NCBI RefSeq assembly: GCF_001945395.1
Contig: NZ_MSXV01000044.1
Location: 138,313 to 202,312, forward strand
DNA: 64,000 nt
Direction: 5' to 3'
Source of the DNA: Pseudomonas sp. PA15(2017)
GTDB lineage: Bacteria > Pseudomonadota > Gammaproteobacteria > Pseudomonadales > Pseudomonadaceae
The translations under genes were made by a program, and so were the position numbers. The notes beneath the pieces are model-generated. The model saw only the letters and a program-made list of their open reading frames with translations. It ran no database searches and was not told where the DNA came from. Position 1 is the stretch's first letter; each line of letters starts with the position of its first letter. Shown here piece after piece: positions 18,944 through 27,714 of this stretch.

Positions 18944-21076
18944 ATGAGTCAACCACGCTCGCGTATAACCGAAGGTCAGCCCTTTCCGTTGGGGTCGACC
19001 TGGGATGGTTTGGGCGTCAACTTCGCGCTCTTCTCGGCTCACGCCACCAAGGTCGAACTGTGCATCTTCGACCCTGATGGCCTGGAAGAAATCGAGCGCA
19101 TCGAATTGCCGGAGTACACCGACGAGATCTGGCATGGCTACCTGCCCGATGCCCATCCAGGGTTGATCTACGGCTACCGCGTGTACGGCCCCTACGAGCC
19201 GGAAGCGGGTCACCGTTTCAACCACAACAAGCTGCTGATCGACCCTTACGCCAAGCAGCTGGTGGGCGAGTTGAAGTGGTCCGAAGCGCTGTTCGGCTAC
19301 GAGATCGGTCACCCGGACGGCGACCTCAGTTTCGACGAGCGCGACAGCGCGCCTTTCGTGCCCAAGTGCAAGGTCATCGACCCGGCCTACACCTGGGGCA
19401 AGCATCGCAATCATCGCGTGGATTGGGACAAGACGGTGTTCTACGAAGCCCACCTGCGCGGCCTGACCATGCGTCATCCGTCGGTGGCCGAAGACAAGCG
19501 CGGCACCTTCGCCGGCCTGATGAACGCCGACGTGATCAAGCACATCCGCAAGCTCGGCGTCTCGTCGGTCGAACTGCTGCCGGTGCATGCCTTCGTCAAC
19601 GACCAGCACCTGCTGGAAAAGGGCATGAACAACTACTGGGGCTACAACAGCATCGGCTTCTTCGCCCCGCACCCCCGCTACCTGGCCAGCGGCCACATCA
19701 ACGAATTCAAGGAAGTGGCCGCGCACCTGCACGATGCCGGCCTGGAGCTGATTCTCGACGTGGTCTACAACCACACCGCCGAAGGCAACGAGCTGGGCCC
19801 GACCCTGTCCATGCGCGGCATCGACAACGCCAGCTACTACCGGCTGATGCCTGATGACAAACGCTACTACATTAATGACTCGGGCACCGGCAACACCCTG
19901 GATCTGAGCCACCCGTGCGTGTTGCAGATGGTCACCGACTCGCTGCGCTACTGGGCCACCGAGATGGGCGTGGACGGCTTCCGCTTCGACCTGGCGACCA
20001 TTCTCGCTCGCCACCACGATGGCTACGACGAACGCCACAGCTTCCTGGTCGCTTGTCGTCAGGACCCGGTGCTGAGCAAGGTCAAGCTGATCGCCGAACC
20101 GTGGGACTGCGGCCCTGGCGGCTATCAGGTCGGCGGTTTCCCGCCGGGCTGGGCGGAGTGGAACGACAAGTTCCGCGACAACGTGCGCAGCTTCTGGAAG
20201 GGCGACGAAGGCCAGTTGGCCGAACTGGCCAGCCGTCTGACCGCCTCGGGCGACCTGTACAACCAGCGTGGTCGCCGACCGTTCTCGTCGGTGAACTTCA
20301 TTACCGCCCACGACGGTTTCACCCTCAATGACCTTGTCTCCTACAACGACAAGCACAACGAGGACAACGACGAGAACAACCAGGACGGCAGCAACAACAA
20401 CATGTCCTGGAACCACGGCGTCGAAGGCCCGACCGACGACGAGGCCATCAACGACCTGCGCCTGCGACAGATGCGCAACTTCATGGCCACGCTGATCCTC
20501 GCCCAGGGTACGCCAATGCTGGTGGCCGGCGACGAGTTCGCACGCACCCAGCACGGCAACAACAACGCCTATTGCCAGGACAGCGAGATCGGCTGGATCA
20601 ACTGGGACCTGAGCGAGCGTGGCAAGCAGTTGCAGGCGTTCGTCACCCGGGTGATCAAGCTGCGCATGAACTACCCGATCCTGCGTCGTGGCCGCTTCTT
20701 CGTCGGCGCCTTCAACGAGGAGCTGGGCATCAAGGACGTCACCTGGCTGGCGCCCAGTGGCGAGGAGATGAACGAGGACAACTGGCACGACCCCCATGCC
20801 CGCTGCATGGGCATGCTGCTCGATGGTCGCGCCCAGCCGACCGGCATCCGCCGCAGCGGTGCCGACGCAACGCTGCTGATGGTGGTCAACTCGCACCACG
20901 ATGTGGTCAATTTCCGCCTGCCGGAAGTTGCCCAGGGCAGCCATTGGACGTGCATGCTCGACACCAACCGCACCGACGAGCCGGAAGAAGACGAAGTGTT
21001 CCAGTTCGGTGACGAATTCATCGTTACCCACCGCTCGCTGGTGCTGTTCGAGCTGCAAAAGGAAAAAGTGGCATGA
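18944..21076 (+). CDS. glgX: Glycogen debranching enzyme
   Basis: A 710-residue GH13 isoamylase-type enzyme hydrolysing alpha-1,6 branches of glycogen, mainly after GlgP has shortened the outer chains. An N-terminal CBM48-like domain (PLGSTWDGLGVNFALFSAHA) precedes the barrel. Active-site regions: LDVVYNHTAEGNELGPTLS, GFRFDLATIL (nucleophile), LIAEPWDCGPGGYQVG (acid/base) and ITAHDGFTL (third aspartate). A GGAGCCACC leader lies just before the ATG. The stop overlaps the acyl-CoA dehydrogenase-like gene by 4 bp, linking glycogen breakdown to the uncharacterised four-gene block. Confidence 0.95.
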   Translation: MSQPRSRITEGQPFPLGSTWDGLGVNFALFSAHATKVELCIFDPDGLEEIERIELPEYTDEIWHGYLPDAHPGLIYGYRVYGPYEPEAGHRFNHNKLLIDPYAKQLVGELKWSEALFGYEIGHPDGDLSFDERDSAPFVPKCKVIDPAYTWGKHRNHRVDWDKTVFYEAHLRGLTMRHPSVAEDKRGTFAGLMNADVIKHIRKLGVSSVELLPVHAFVNDQHLLEKGMNNYWGYNSIGFFAPHPRYLASGHINEFKEVAAHLHDAGLELILDVVYNHTAEGNELGPTLSMRGIDNASYYRLMPDDKRYYINDSGTGNTLDLSHPCVLQMVTDSLRYWATEMGVDGFRFDLATILARHHDGYDERHSFLVACRQDPVLSKVKLIAEPWDCGPGGYQVGGFPPGWAEWNDKFRDNVRSFWKGDEGQLAELASRLTASGDLYNQRGRRPFSSVNFITAHDGFTLNDLVSYNDKHNEDNDENNQDGSNNNMSWNHGVEGPTDDEAINDLRLRQMRNFMATLILAQGTPMLVAGDEFARTQHGNNNAYCQDSEIGWINWDLSERGKQLQAFVTRVIKLRMNYPILRRGRFFVGAFNEELGIKDVTWLAPSGEEMNEDNWHDPHARCMGMLLDGRAQPTGIRRSGADATLLMVVNSHHDVVNFRLPEVAQGSHWTCMLDTNRTDEPEEDEVFQFGDEFIVTHRSLVLFELQKEKVA

Positions 21077-22107
21077 CCGGGGGCGGCACCCGTTCGCTGG
21101 AACGCCTCGGCGCCCTGCTGAACGAGTGGCCGCACCCGACCCTGCATCACCCCGAGGCCCTCGGCCACGCCCTGCAAGGGCTGTGCGCCGCGGGCCTCGA
21201 CCAATTACCGCAACCCGGCGGTGGCCACACCCTGCAACGTTGGCAGGCGTTGGCCACGGTCGCCGCATGGGACCTGAGCCTGTGCAAACTCTATGAAGGT
21301 CACACCGACGCCCTGGCGATCCTCGCGCATTTCGATGCGCCTATACCCGACCAGACCACCTGGGGCATGTGGGCCGCTGAGCCGCCCCAGGCCCGCGTGA
21401 CCCTGACTGCCGAGCAGCACCACGGCAACGTGCGCCTGAATGGCCGCAAGGCCTGGTGCTCGGGCGCCGGGGTGCTCAGCCACGGCCTGCTCACCGCATG
21501 GAATACCGACGGTGAACAGCAGTTGGTGGCCGTCGCCCTGGGACAGCCCGGCGTGCAGGTCACCAACGACGGTTGGCAGGCCGTGGGCATGGCCGCCACC
21601 GGAAGCGTCGAGATCTGCTTCGACGAGGCCCGTGGCCAGTTGATCGGTCCGCCGGGCGGCTACCTGGTCAGGCCCGGTTTCTGGCAAGGCGGCGCGGGCA
21701 TCGCAGCCTGCTGGCACGGTGCCGCGGGCCGCCTGGGCGAAGCGCTGCGCCGGCACTGCAGCGAACGCGACGAGCCCCACGCCCTTGCCCACCTCGGCCA
21801 TGTGGACTGCGCCCTCATCGCCGCTGCCAGCGCCCTGCGCGACTGCGCCGCCTGGATCGACGCCAACCCGGCAGCCGACGCCGAACTACCGGTACGCCGC
21901 GTGCGCGCCATCGTCGAGCACCGCGCGACCGAGGTGATCGAGCACGTTGGCCGTGCCCTTGGCGCCGCCCCCTATTGCCGTGACGCCGCGCTGGCGAGGC
22001 TGCTGGCCGACCTGCCGGTGTTTCTGCGCCAGAGCCATGCCGAGCGCGACCTGGCGGCCCTCGGTGTGCTCGCAGCCCGCCAACTACAAGAGAGCTGGAT
22101 GCTATGA
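21073..22107 (+). CDS. Acyl-CoA dehydrogenase-like flavoprotein
   Basis: A 344-residue protein resembling acyl-CoA dehydrogenases but shorter than usual (about 380). Recognisable features are the mid-domain strand VRLNGRKAWCSGAGVLSHGL, corresponding to the family's G.K.W.T.A segment, the VAVALGQPGVQV and GMAATGSVEICFDEA strands, and a helical C-terminus. The N-terminal helical domain looks reduced and I cannot place the catalytic glutamate with confidence, so it may bind FAD without classical acyl-CoA oxidation. First gene of four linked by 4-bp overlaps (this gene, PIG-L, methyltransferase, glycosyltransferase). Substrate unknown. Confidence 0.75.
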   Translation: MTGGGTRSLERLGALLNEWPHPTLHHPEALGHALQGLCAAGLDQLPQPGGGHTLQRWQALATVAAWDLSLCKLYEGHTDALAILAHFDAPIPDQTTWGMWAAEPPQARVTLTAEQHHGNVRLNGRKAWCSGAGVLSHGLLTAWNTDGEQQLVAVALGQPGVQVTNDGWQAVGMAATGSVEICFDEARGQLIGPPGGYLVRPGFWQGGAGIAACWHGAAGRLGEALRRHCSERDEPHALAHLGHVDCALIAAASALRDCAAWIDANPAADAELPVRRVRAIVEHRATEVIEHVGRALGAAPYCRDAALARLLADLPVFLRQSHAERDLAALGVLAARQLQESWML

Positions 22108-22862
22108 ACACCAATCCGATTCAGGGCCAGGGCACCTCGCCGCAAGCCTGGAGGGCCTCCCGGCGCCTGGCCCAGGTGGCCGATATCACCTGCACGCAGC
22201 TGGTGCCCGAAGGCTGTCGGGCGGTGATCATAGCCCCCCATCCGGACGATGAAATCCTCGGCAGCGGCGGCCTGCTGCAACTGCTGGCCCAGGCGCAGCG
22301 GCAAATCCTGCTGATCTCGGTCACCGATGGCGCCGCCAGCCACCCTGGTTCGAACCACTGGACACCGCAACGCCTGAGCATCGTGCGCCCCCAGGAAAGT
22401 GCCGATGCCCTCAAACGCCTCGGCCTGCCGCTCAATCAGGTGCAATGGGTGCATGGCGGCTTTCCCGATACTGGCGTGGGCGCTTGCGAAGTGCAGCTGC
22501 GCGAATTTCTCAAGACCTACCTGCAACCCAGCGACGTGGTATTCGCCACCTGGCGCGAGGACGGCCATGCCGACCACGAGGCCGTTGGCCGCGCGGCCCT
22601 GATGGCCGCACTGGAATGCGGCGCCCGTGCCCACGAGATTCCGATCTGGGCCTGGCACTGGGCGAGCCCCGAGGACCCGCGCATTCCGTGGGAGCGCGCG
22701 CGCAAGGTGCAGCTCGACAAGTGGGCCCAGGCGCGCAAGCGCCACGCCATCCAGGCCTTCGCCAGCCAGCTCTACGACGACCCCGATAACGGCCACGAGG
22801 CAGTGCTTTCCGGCACGGCGGTGGAGCGTCTGCAGCAGCCTTTCGAGGTGGTGTTTCTATGA
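22104..22862 (+). CDS. PIG-L family N-deacetylase
   Basis: A 252-residue LmbE/PIG-L metal-dependent deacetylase. The zinc-binding motif is PHPDDE (residues 45-50), followed by the usual SVTDGAASHPGS loop, and a third metal-ligand histidine in WREDGHADHEAVG. Family members remove N-acetyl groups from GlcNAc linked to lipids, inositol or small molecules. No signal peptide or membrane helix is visible, so it acts in the cytoplasm. It is coupled by 4-bp overlaps to the genes on both sides. It could deacetylate the product of the glycosyltransferase encoded downstream; this is inference. Confidence 0.88.
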   Translation: MNTNPIQGQGTSPQAWRASRRLAQVADITCTQLVPEGCRAVIIAPHPDDEILGSGGLLQLLAQAQRQILLISVTDGAASHPGSNHWTPQRLSIVRPQESADALKRLGLPLNQVQWVHGGFPDTGVGACEVQLREFLKTYLQPSDVVFATWREDGHADHEAVGRAALMAALECGARAHEIPIWAWHWASPEDPRIPWERARKVQLDKWAQARKRHAIQAFASQLYDDPDNGHEAVLSGTAVERLQQPFEVVFL

Positions 22863-23485
22863 GCGTCGCCGACAATTACTTCGAGAACCTCTACCGCAGC
22901 AGCGAAGACCCCTGGTCCTTTCGCGAGCGCTGGTACGAGCAGCGCAAGCGCAACCTGACCCTCGCCACCCTGCCGCGTAGCCACTACGGCAGCATTTTCG
23001 AGCCGGGCTGCGCCAACGGCGAGCTCAGCGTACGCCTGGCCGAACGCTGCACCCAGCTGCTGTGTAGCGACACCTCGGCGATCGCCCTGGAGCTGGCGCG
23101 CAACCGCCTAGCTCACCGCAGTAACGTGCGCCTGCTGCAAACCCGCCTGCCGGAACAATGGCCGGCCGGGCGTTTCGACCTGATCGTGCTCAGCGAGCTG
23201 TGCTACTACCTCGACGCGCAGGATCTGGATCGCCTGATCGACTGCGCCCGCGCCGCCCTCAACACTGGCGGCAACTTGCTGGCCTGCCACTGGCGCTGGC
23301 CGATCGACGAATGCCCGTTGAGCGGCGATCAGGTTCATCAGCGTCTGCACGAACGCCTCGGTCTGCCGCGCCTCCTGCGTCATGAAGATGCCGACCTGCT
23401 GCTCGAAGTGTGGGGCACCGAAGCCATGTCGGTCGCCCAGCGCGAGGGCCTGGCGCCGGAAACCACACAGGAGCCGCTGGCGTGA
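22859..23485 (+). CDS. NodS-like SAM-dependent methyltransferase
   Basis: A 208-residue class I methyltransferase of the NodS type. SAM-binding motif I is FEPGCANGELS (about residues 47-57) and the opening YFENLYRSSEDPWSFRERWYE matches the NodS/SAM methyltransferase N-terminus. LIVLSELCYYLDAQDL is motif IV. NodS N-methylates the free amine left on the sugar backbone of Nod factors after N-deacetylation, so the placement next to a PIG-L deacetylase is suggestive. It overlaps PIG-L and the glycosyltransferase by 4 bp each. The true substrate is unknown. Confidence 0.85.
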   Translation: MSVADNYFENLYRSSEDPWSFRERWYEQRKRNLTLATLPRSHYGSIFEPGCANGELSVRLAERCTQLLCSDTSAIALELARNRLAHRSNVRLLQTRLPEQWPAGRFDLIVLSELCYYLDAQDLDRLIDCARAALNTGGNLLACHWRWPIDECPLSGDQVHQRLHERLGLPRLLRHEDADLLLEVWGTEAMSVAQREGLAPETTQEPLA

Positions 23486-24126
23486 TCGGCGTCGTCATTC
23501 CCGCCCATAATGAGGAACAGAGCCTGGACGCCTGCCTCGACGCCCTGCTCCAAGCTGCCGCTCACCCCGCGCTCGACCAGCCGGTACGCATTCTGGTGGT
23601 GCTCGACAGCTGCAGCGACGGCTCGGCCAACCTGGTCGCCAATTACCCGGTCGCAAGCCTCGCACTGCAGGCGCGCAACGTCGGCCAGGCGCGTGCCGCC
23701 GGCGTGGCCTGGCAACTCGAGCGCGGCGCGGGGTGGATCGCCTGCTCCGACGCTGACAGCCGGGTCGCCGCCGACTGGCTGGTGCGCCAGCGCGAATTGC
23801 AGGCCGACATGGTCTGCGGCACCGTGGAAGTCGCTGAATGGGGCGAGCTGGATAGCGGCGTACAGCGCCGTTACCTGAGCGCTTACCAGGATCGCGACGG
23901 GCATCGGCACATCCACGGCGCCAATCTGTCGTTCAGCGCAGCCGCCTACCACCGCGCCGGGGGGTTCCAGAACATCGTCGTCGACGAGGACGTGCAGTTG
24001 GTCGCCGCTTTCGAGCGCATCGGCGCGCACATCGCCTGGAGCTCGCTGCCGCGCGTGTATACCAGTGCCCGTCTGGATTGCCGCGCCCGCGGCGGCTTCG
24101 GCGATTACCTGCGCTCGCTGCTCTGA
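23482..24126 (+). CDS. Family 2 glycosyltransferase, soluble
   Basis: A 214-residue GT2 (GT-A fold) enzyme. The N-terminus IGVVIPAHNEEQSLDACLDA is the nucleotide-sugar-binding strand, the DxD equivalent is SDADSR near residue 93, and the acceptor region HIHGANLSFSAAAYHRAGGF is followed by VDEDVQL. There is no membrane segment. The start is a GTG at 23482 that overlaps the methyltransferase stop (GTGA) and places the first strand exactly at the N-terminus. Last gene of the coupled run that begins at glgA. Donor and acceptor unknown. Confidence 0.85.
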   Translation: MIGVVIPAHNEEQSLDACLDALLQAAAHPALDQPVRILVVLDSCSDGSANLVANYPVASLALQARNVGQARAAGVAWQLERGAGWIACSDADSRVAADWLVRQRELQADMVCGTVEVAEWGELDSGVQRRYLSAYQDRDGHRHIHGANLSFSAAAYHRAGGFQNIVVDEDVQLVAAFERIGAHIAWSSLPRVYTSARLDCRARGGFGDYLRSLL

Positions 24127-24255
24127 ACCCGCCGCACGGCGACCAAAAACCTTGAACCGCCCACTCGCCGTTCCAGTCGGAATTTAACGATGCCCCCGCG
24201 CCTGCTGCGCCCGGGCCCCTCGCTGAACCACGGCGACCATCGCCAGGAGGCCAGC

Positions 24256-24669
24256 ATGAAAGTCAGCGATATCATGACTCGCGGCGTACAGACCATCACG
24301 CCCAGCCAAACCATCCACGAAGCCGCCGCCATGATGGCGCGCATCGATTGCGGTGCGCTGCTCGTCAATCAGGACGACCGCCTGGTCGGCATGATCACCG
24401 ACCGCGACATCACCGTGCGCGCCGTGGCCACCGGGATGCCGGGCGAAACGCCGATCTCCGAGGTGATGAGCGGCGAGATCCGCTACTGCTTCGAAGACGA
24501 GGATGTGCGCCAGGTGGCCCGCAACATGGGCGAAAACCAGCTGCGGCGCCTGCCAGTGCTCGACCGCGACAAGCGCCTGGTCGGCGTGGTGTCGCTGGGC
24601 AACTTGGCCCTGAGCGACGACCCGCAGGCCAGCGCCCAGTTATTGCGTCGCGTGACCGGCGCGCACTGA
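24256..24669 (+). CDS. CBS-domain pair protein
   Basis: A 137-residue protein made of two CBS domains (VSDIMTRGVQTITPSQTIHE to TDRDITVRAVA, then ISEVMSGEIRYCFEDEDVRQ to LVGVVSLGNLAL). Such stand-alone pairs bind adenine nucleotides and can act as energy or redox sensors. The ATG at 24256 has an AGGAGG seven bases upstream; an earlier in-frame ATG at 24190 has none. It begins 129 bp after the glycosyltransferase gene and may be a separate transcript. No other domain is attached and no partner can be named. Confidence 0.88.
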   Translation: MKVSDIMTRGVQTITPSQTIHEAAAMMARIDCGALLVNQDDRLVGMITDRDITVRAVATGMPGETPISEVMSGEIRYCFEDEDVRQVARNMGENQLRRLPVLDRDKRLVGVVSLGNLALSDDPQASAQLLRRVTGAH

Positions 24670-24696
24670 TCGATGAGCAGACCAACGCCGCAACCT

Positions 24697-24747
24697 AGGG
24701 TCTGTTCCCGTTTCAGCGCGAGCGTGCGTGAAACGGGAACAGACCCT
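24697..24747. repeat. Perfect 19-bp inverted repeat
   Basis: Arms AGGGTCTGTTCCCGTTTCA (24697-24715) and its exact reverse complement (24729-24747) enclose a 13-base loop. There is no T-run on either side, so it is not a standard rho-independent terminator. It separates the CBS gene from the DUF72 operon and differs in sequence from the GTGGGAGCG-type hairpins. Confidence 0.85.
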
Positions 24748-24797
24748 GGCGCCTGCGGGCAATCGCGCGTTGGCCTGCCATACGCGGATGAGCGACG

Positions 24798-25709
24798 GTG
24801 AAGGGCATCCATATCGGCATATCGGGCTGGCGCTATGCGCCTTGGCGCGGCGACTTCTACCCCGAGGGGTTGAAGCAGCGCGAGGAACTGGCGTTCGCTT
24901 CCCGGGCAGTGAGCAGCATCGAGATAAATGGTTCGTTCTACGCTCTGCAAACGCCCGAGCGTTATGCTGGCTGGGCCGACGAGACGCCGGACGGTTTTTG
25001 CTTCGCGGTCAAGGCGCCGCGCTATATCACCCACATCCGCCGCCTCCAGGACGTGGCTACGCCAGTCGCCAATTTCTTCGCCTCGGGGCTACTGCAGCTG
25101 GGCGACAAGCTCGGGCCGATCCTGTGGCAGTTCCCGCCGAGCATGGCCTTCGACGAGCAGCGTTTCGCCGACTTTCTTGCCTTGCTGCCTCAGGACACCG
25201 AGCAGGCCCTACGCAGTGCCGGGAAAGCCGACCGTCTGCAGGACGGCAGCCTGGACGTGCTCCACCACCAGAAACTGCGCCACGCCGTGGAGATTCGCCA
25301 CCAAAGCTTTTGCGACCCGGCGTTCATCAAGCTCCTGCGTAAATACAAGGTGGCACTGGTGTTCGCCGACAGTGCCGGCAAATGGCCTTACGCCGAAGAC
25401 CTGACGAGCGACTTCGTGTACCTGCGCCTGCACGGCAACAAGAAGCTCTACCAAAGCGGCTACGACGAACAGGCGATCGACCATTGGCACCAGCGCATCA
25501 TCACCTGGAGCCGTGGCCAGCAACCCGGCGATGCACAGCTGATCGACACCCACAAGCCGCGTGCCCGGGCATCACGGGACCTGTACTGCTATTTCGATAA
25601 TGACCTCAAGGTACGTGCGCCCTATGACGCCCACGCACTCTTACAGAAGTTCGACCTGGCCAAGGCGTTGCCCAACGTCCCCGGCCAGTCGCCAGGAGTG
25701 AGCCCATGA
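24798..25709 (+). CDS. DUF72 (YecE-like) TIM-barrel protein
   Basis: A 303-residue DUF72 protein. Family features are the opening [19 protein letters not shown], the [15 protein letters not shown] block, [22 protein letters not shown] and the C-terminal [18 protein letters not shown]. The fold is a TIM barrel; the activity is not established. The start is a GTG at 24798 chosen because it places the first strand at the N-terminus; the ribosome site is weak. It overlaps the next gene by 4 bp (ATGA), so it belongs to the downstream four-gene operon of envelope-related functions. Confidence 0.88.
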   Translation: MKGIHIGISGWRYAPWRGDFYPEGLKQREELAFASRAVSSIEINGSFYALQTPERYAGWADETPDGFCFAVKAPRYITHIRRLQDVATPVANFFASGLLQLGDKLGPILWQFPPSMAFDEQRFADFLALLPQDTEQALRSAGKADRLQDGSLDVLHHQKLRHAVEIRHQSFCDPAFIKLLRKYKVALVFADSAGKWPYAEDLTSDFVYLRLHGNKKLYQSGYDEQAIDHWHQRIITWSRGQQPGDAQLIDTHKPRARASRDLYCYFDNDLKVRAPYDAHALLQKFDLAKALPNVPGQSPGVSP

Positions 25710-26485
25710 CCACCCACCAACCGGCCCCTACGGAGCTGGCCAACGCGGTGCATACGTTGAAGATTCTCACGGTGAACACCCACAAGGGGTTCACCGCGCT
25801 GAATCGACGCTTCATCCTTCCCGAGCTGCGGGATGCGGTTCGCACCCTGTCGGCCGACATGGTGTTTCTGCAGGAAGTGCACGGCACCCACGAACATCAC
25901 GCCAAGCGCTACGAGAATTGGCCGCCGACGCCGCAATACGAATTTCTTGCCGACAGCATGTGGCCGCAGTTCGCCTATGGCCGCAACGCCGTGTACCCCC
26001 ACGGCGACCATGGCAATGCCCTGCTTTCCAAATTCCCGATCCTGCGCCACGAGAACCTCGACATTTCCATCGGCACCCAAGAGCAGCGCGGTTTGCTGCA
26101 CTCGGTGCTGGACGTTCCGGGCCACGCCGAAGTGCACGCCATTTGCGTGCATCTGGGCCTGCGCGAAATCCATCGCAAGCAGCAGCTGGGTCTGCTCTGC
26201 AAGGTGCTCGACCGCCTGCCGTCCGATGCCCCGGTGATCGTCGCCGGTGATTTCAACGACTGGCGCCAGCGCGCCGATGGTCTGCTGGCCGCCAGCGGCC
26301 TGAAGGAGGCATTCGTCAACGAGTACGGCAAGCCGGCCAGGAGCTTCCCCGCGCGCTGGCCGCTGCTGTGCCTCGATCGCATCTATGTACGCAACGCGAC
26401 CACTCACAACCCGCAGGTGCTCTCGACCCGTCCCTGGTCGCACCTGTCGGATCATGCACCGTTGGCTGTGGAGATACGGCTATGA
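25706..26485 (+). CDS. Endonuclease/exonuclease/phosphatase family protein (YbhP-like)
   Basis: A 259-residue EEP-superfamily hydrolase. Catalytic features are the TVNTHKGF strand, the metal-binding glutamate in VFLQEVHG, the HLGLREIHR segment, the GDFNDW motif, LDRIYVRN and the C-terminal SDHAPL with its catalytic histidine. It is the likely counterpart of E. coli ybhP, which lies next to clsB and ybhN in the same way. Members can be nucleases or phospho-/phospholipid phosphatases; with a cardiolipin synthase beside it a lipid substrate is attractive but unproven. Confidence 0.88.
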   Translation: MTTHQPAPTELANAVHTLKILTVNTHKGFTALNRRFILPELRDAVRTLSADMVFLQEVHGTHEHHAKRYENWPPTPQYEFLADSMWPQFAYGRNAVYPHGDHGNALLSKFPILRHENLDISIGTQEQRGLLHSVLDVPGHAEVHAICVHLGLREIHRKQQLGLLCKVLDRLPSDAPVIVAGDFNDWRQRADGLLAASGLKEAFVNEYGKPARSFPARWPLLCLDRIYVRNATTHNPQVLSTRPWSHLSDHAPLAVEIRL

Positions 26486-27714
26486 AGTACGACTGGCGTG
26501 ATGGCAACCAGGTCGATTTGCTGATCAACGGCGAGGAGTTCTATCCCGCCGTGTTCGAATCCATCCGCAACGCCCGGCGGGAGGTGCTGCTGGAGACCTT
26601 CATCATCTTCGAAGACAAGGTCGGCATGGAGTTGCAGCAGGCGCTGATCAGCGCGGCCCGCAACGGCGCCAGCGTGGAGATCACCGTGGACGGCTACGGC
26701 ACCGCGGACCTGTCCACCGAGTACGTTGCCGCACTGACCGCCGCCGGCGTACGCGTGCATATGTTCGATCCCGGCAAGCGCCTGCTGGGCATGCGTACCA
26801 ACCTGTTCCGCCGCCTGCATCGCAAGATCGTGGTGATCGACAGCGAGATCGCCTACATCGGCGGCATCAACTTCGGTGCCGACCATCTGGGCGACTACGG
26901 CCCCATGGCCAAGCAGGATTACGCCGTGCGCGTGCGCGGCCCGATCGTTGCCGACGTGCACACCGCCGCCGAGCGTCTGCTCGAAGCACGCGACGACCGT
27001 GAAGTAGCCAAGCGCCGGGTCAACCAGCCCGGCCAGCACCGGCATGCCGGCAACAGTCGGCTGTTGATGACCATCCGCGACAACGCCGATGACAGCAATA
27101 CCATCGAACAGCATTACCTGGACGCCATACGCAAGGCCCAGCACCGGCTGATCGTCGCCAACGCCTATTTCTTTCCCGGTTATCGCCTGCTGCGCGAGCT
27201 GCGCAACGCCGCCCGCCGTGGCGTCAAGGTAACGCTGATCCTCCAGGGCATGCCGGACATGCCACTGGTGCGCCTGTGCTCGCGGCTGACCTACAACTAC
27301 CTGCTGCGCGACGGCGTGACCATCTACGAATATTGCCAACGGCCGCTGCACGGCAAGGTCGCCCTGGCCGACCACGAATGGTGCACCGTGGGTTCGAGCA
27401 ACCTCGACCCCCTGAGCCTGTCGCTCAACCTGGAAGCCAACGTGGTCATCCGTGATCCGGCGCTCAACCGTCGCCTGCACGAGCACCTCTCCGAGCTCGC
27501 CGAATCGAGCTGCAAATCGGTGCCGCTCAAGCGTGTGATGCGCGGCTACTGGTGGCGCGCGCCGCTGATCTTTCTGTGCTTCCACTTCCTGCGCCATTTT
27601 CCAGCCATCGCTGGCTGGTTCCCGGCCCATTCACCGCGGCTCAAGCTGCTCAAACCCGATATCGAAGCGCCGCAGTGCGGCACCTTGCAGGTCGACCAGG
27701 AGAAAGTCTCGTGA
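26482..27714 (+). CDS. clsB: Cardiolipin synthase B, phospholipase D family
   Basis: A 410-residue PLD-superfamily enzyme with two HKD motifs: [16 protein letters not shown] near residue 113 and [20 protein letters not shown] near residue 290. ClsB-type enzymes form cardiolipin, and with other donors phosphatidylglycerol, at the inner membrane. No N-terminal membrane helices are visible, as in ClsB rather than ClsA; a hydrophobic segment near the C-terminus ([16 protein letters not shown]) may anchor it. The ATG overlaps the upstream gene by 4 bp and the stop overlaps the ybhN-like gene by 4 bp. Confidence 0.9.
   Translation: MKYDWRDGNQVDLLINGEEFYPAVFESIRNARREVLLETFIIFEDKVGMELQQALISAARNGASVEITVDGYGTADLSTEYVAALTAAGVRVHMFDPGKRLLGMRTNLFRRLHRKIVVIDSEIAYIGGINFGADHLGDYGPMAKQDYAVRVRGPIVADVHTAAERLLEARDDREVAKRRVNQPGQHRHAGNSRLLMTIRDNADDSNTIEQHYLDAIRKAQHRLIVANAYFFPGYRLLRELRNAARRGVKVTLILQGMPDMPLVRLCSRLTYNYLLRDGVTIYEYCQRPLHGKVALADHEWCTVGSSNLDPLSLSLNLEANVVIRDPALNRRLHEHLSELAESSCKSVPLKRVMRGYWWRAPLIFLCFHFLRHFPAIAGWFPAHSPRLKLLKPDIEAPQCGTLQVDQEKVS

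Noticed and set aside
18578-21268. Very long open frame (about 896 codons) on the strand opposite glgX
   Set aside because: It mirrors glgX and neighbours, has no family features, and long antisense frames are common in high-GC DNA with this codon bias.
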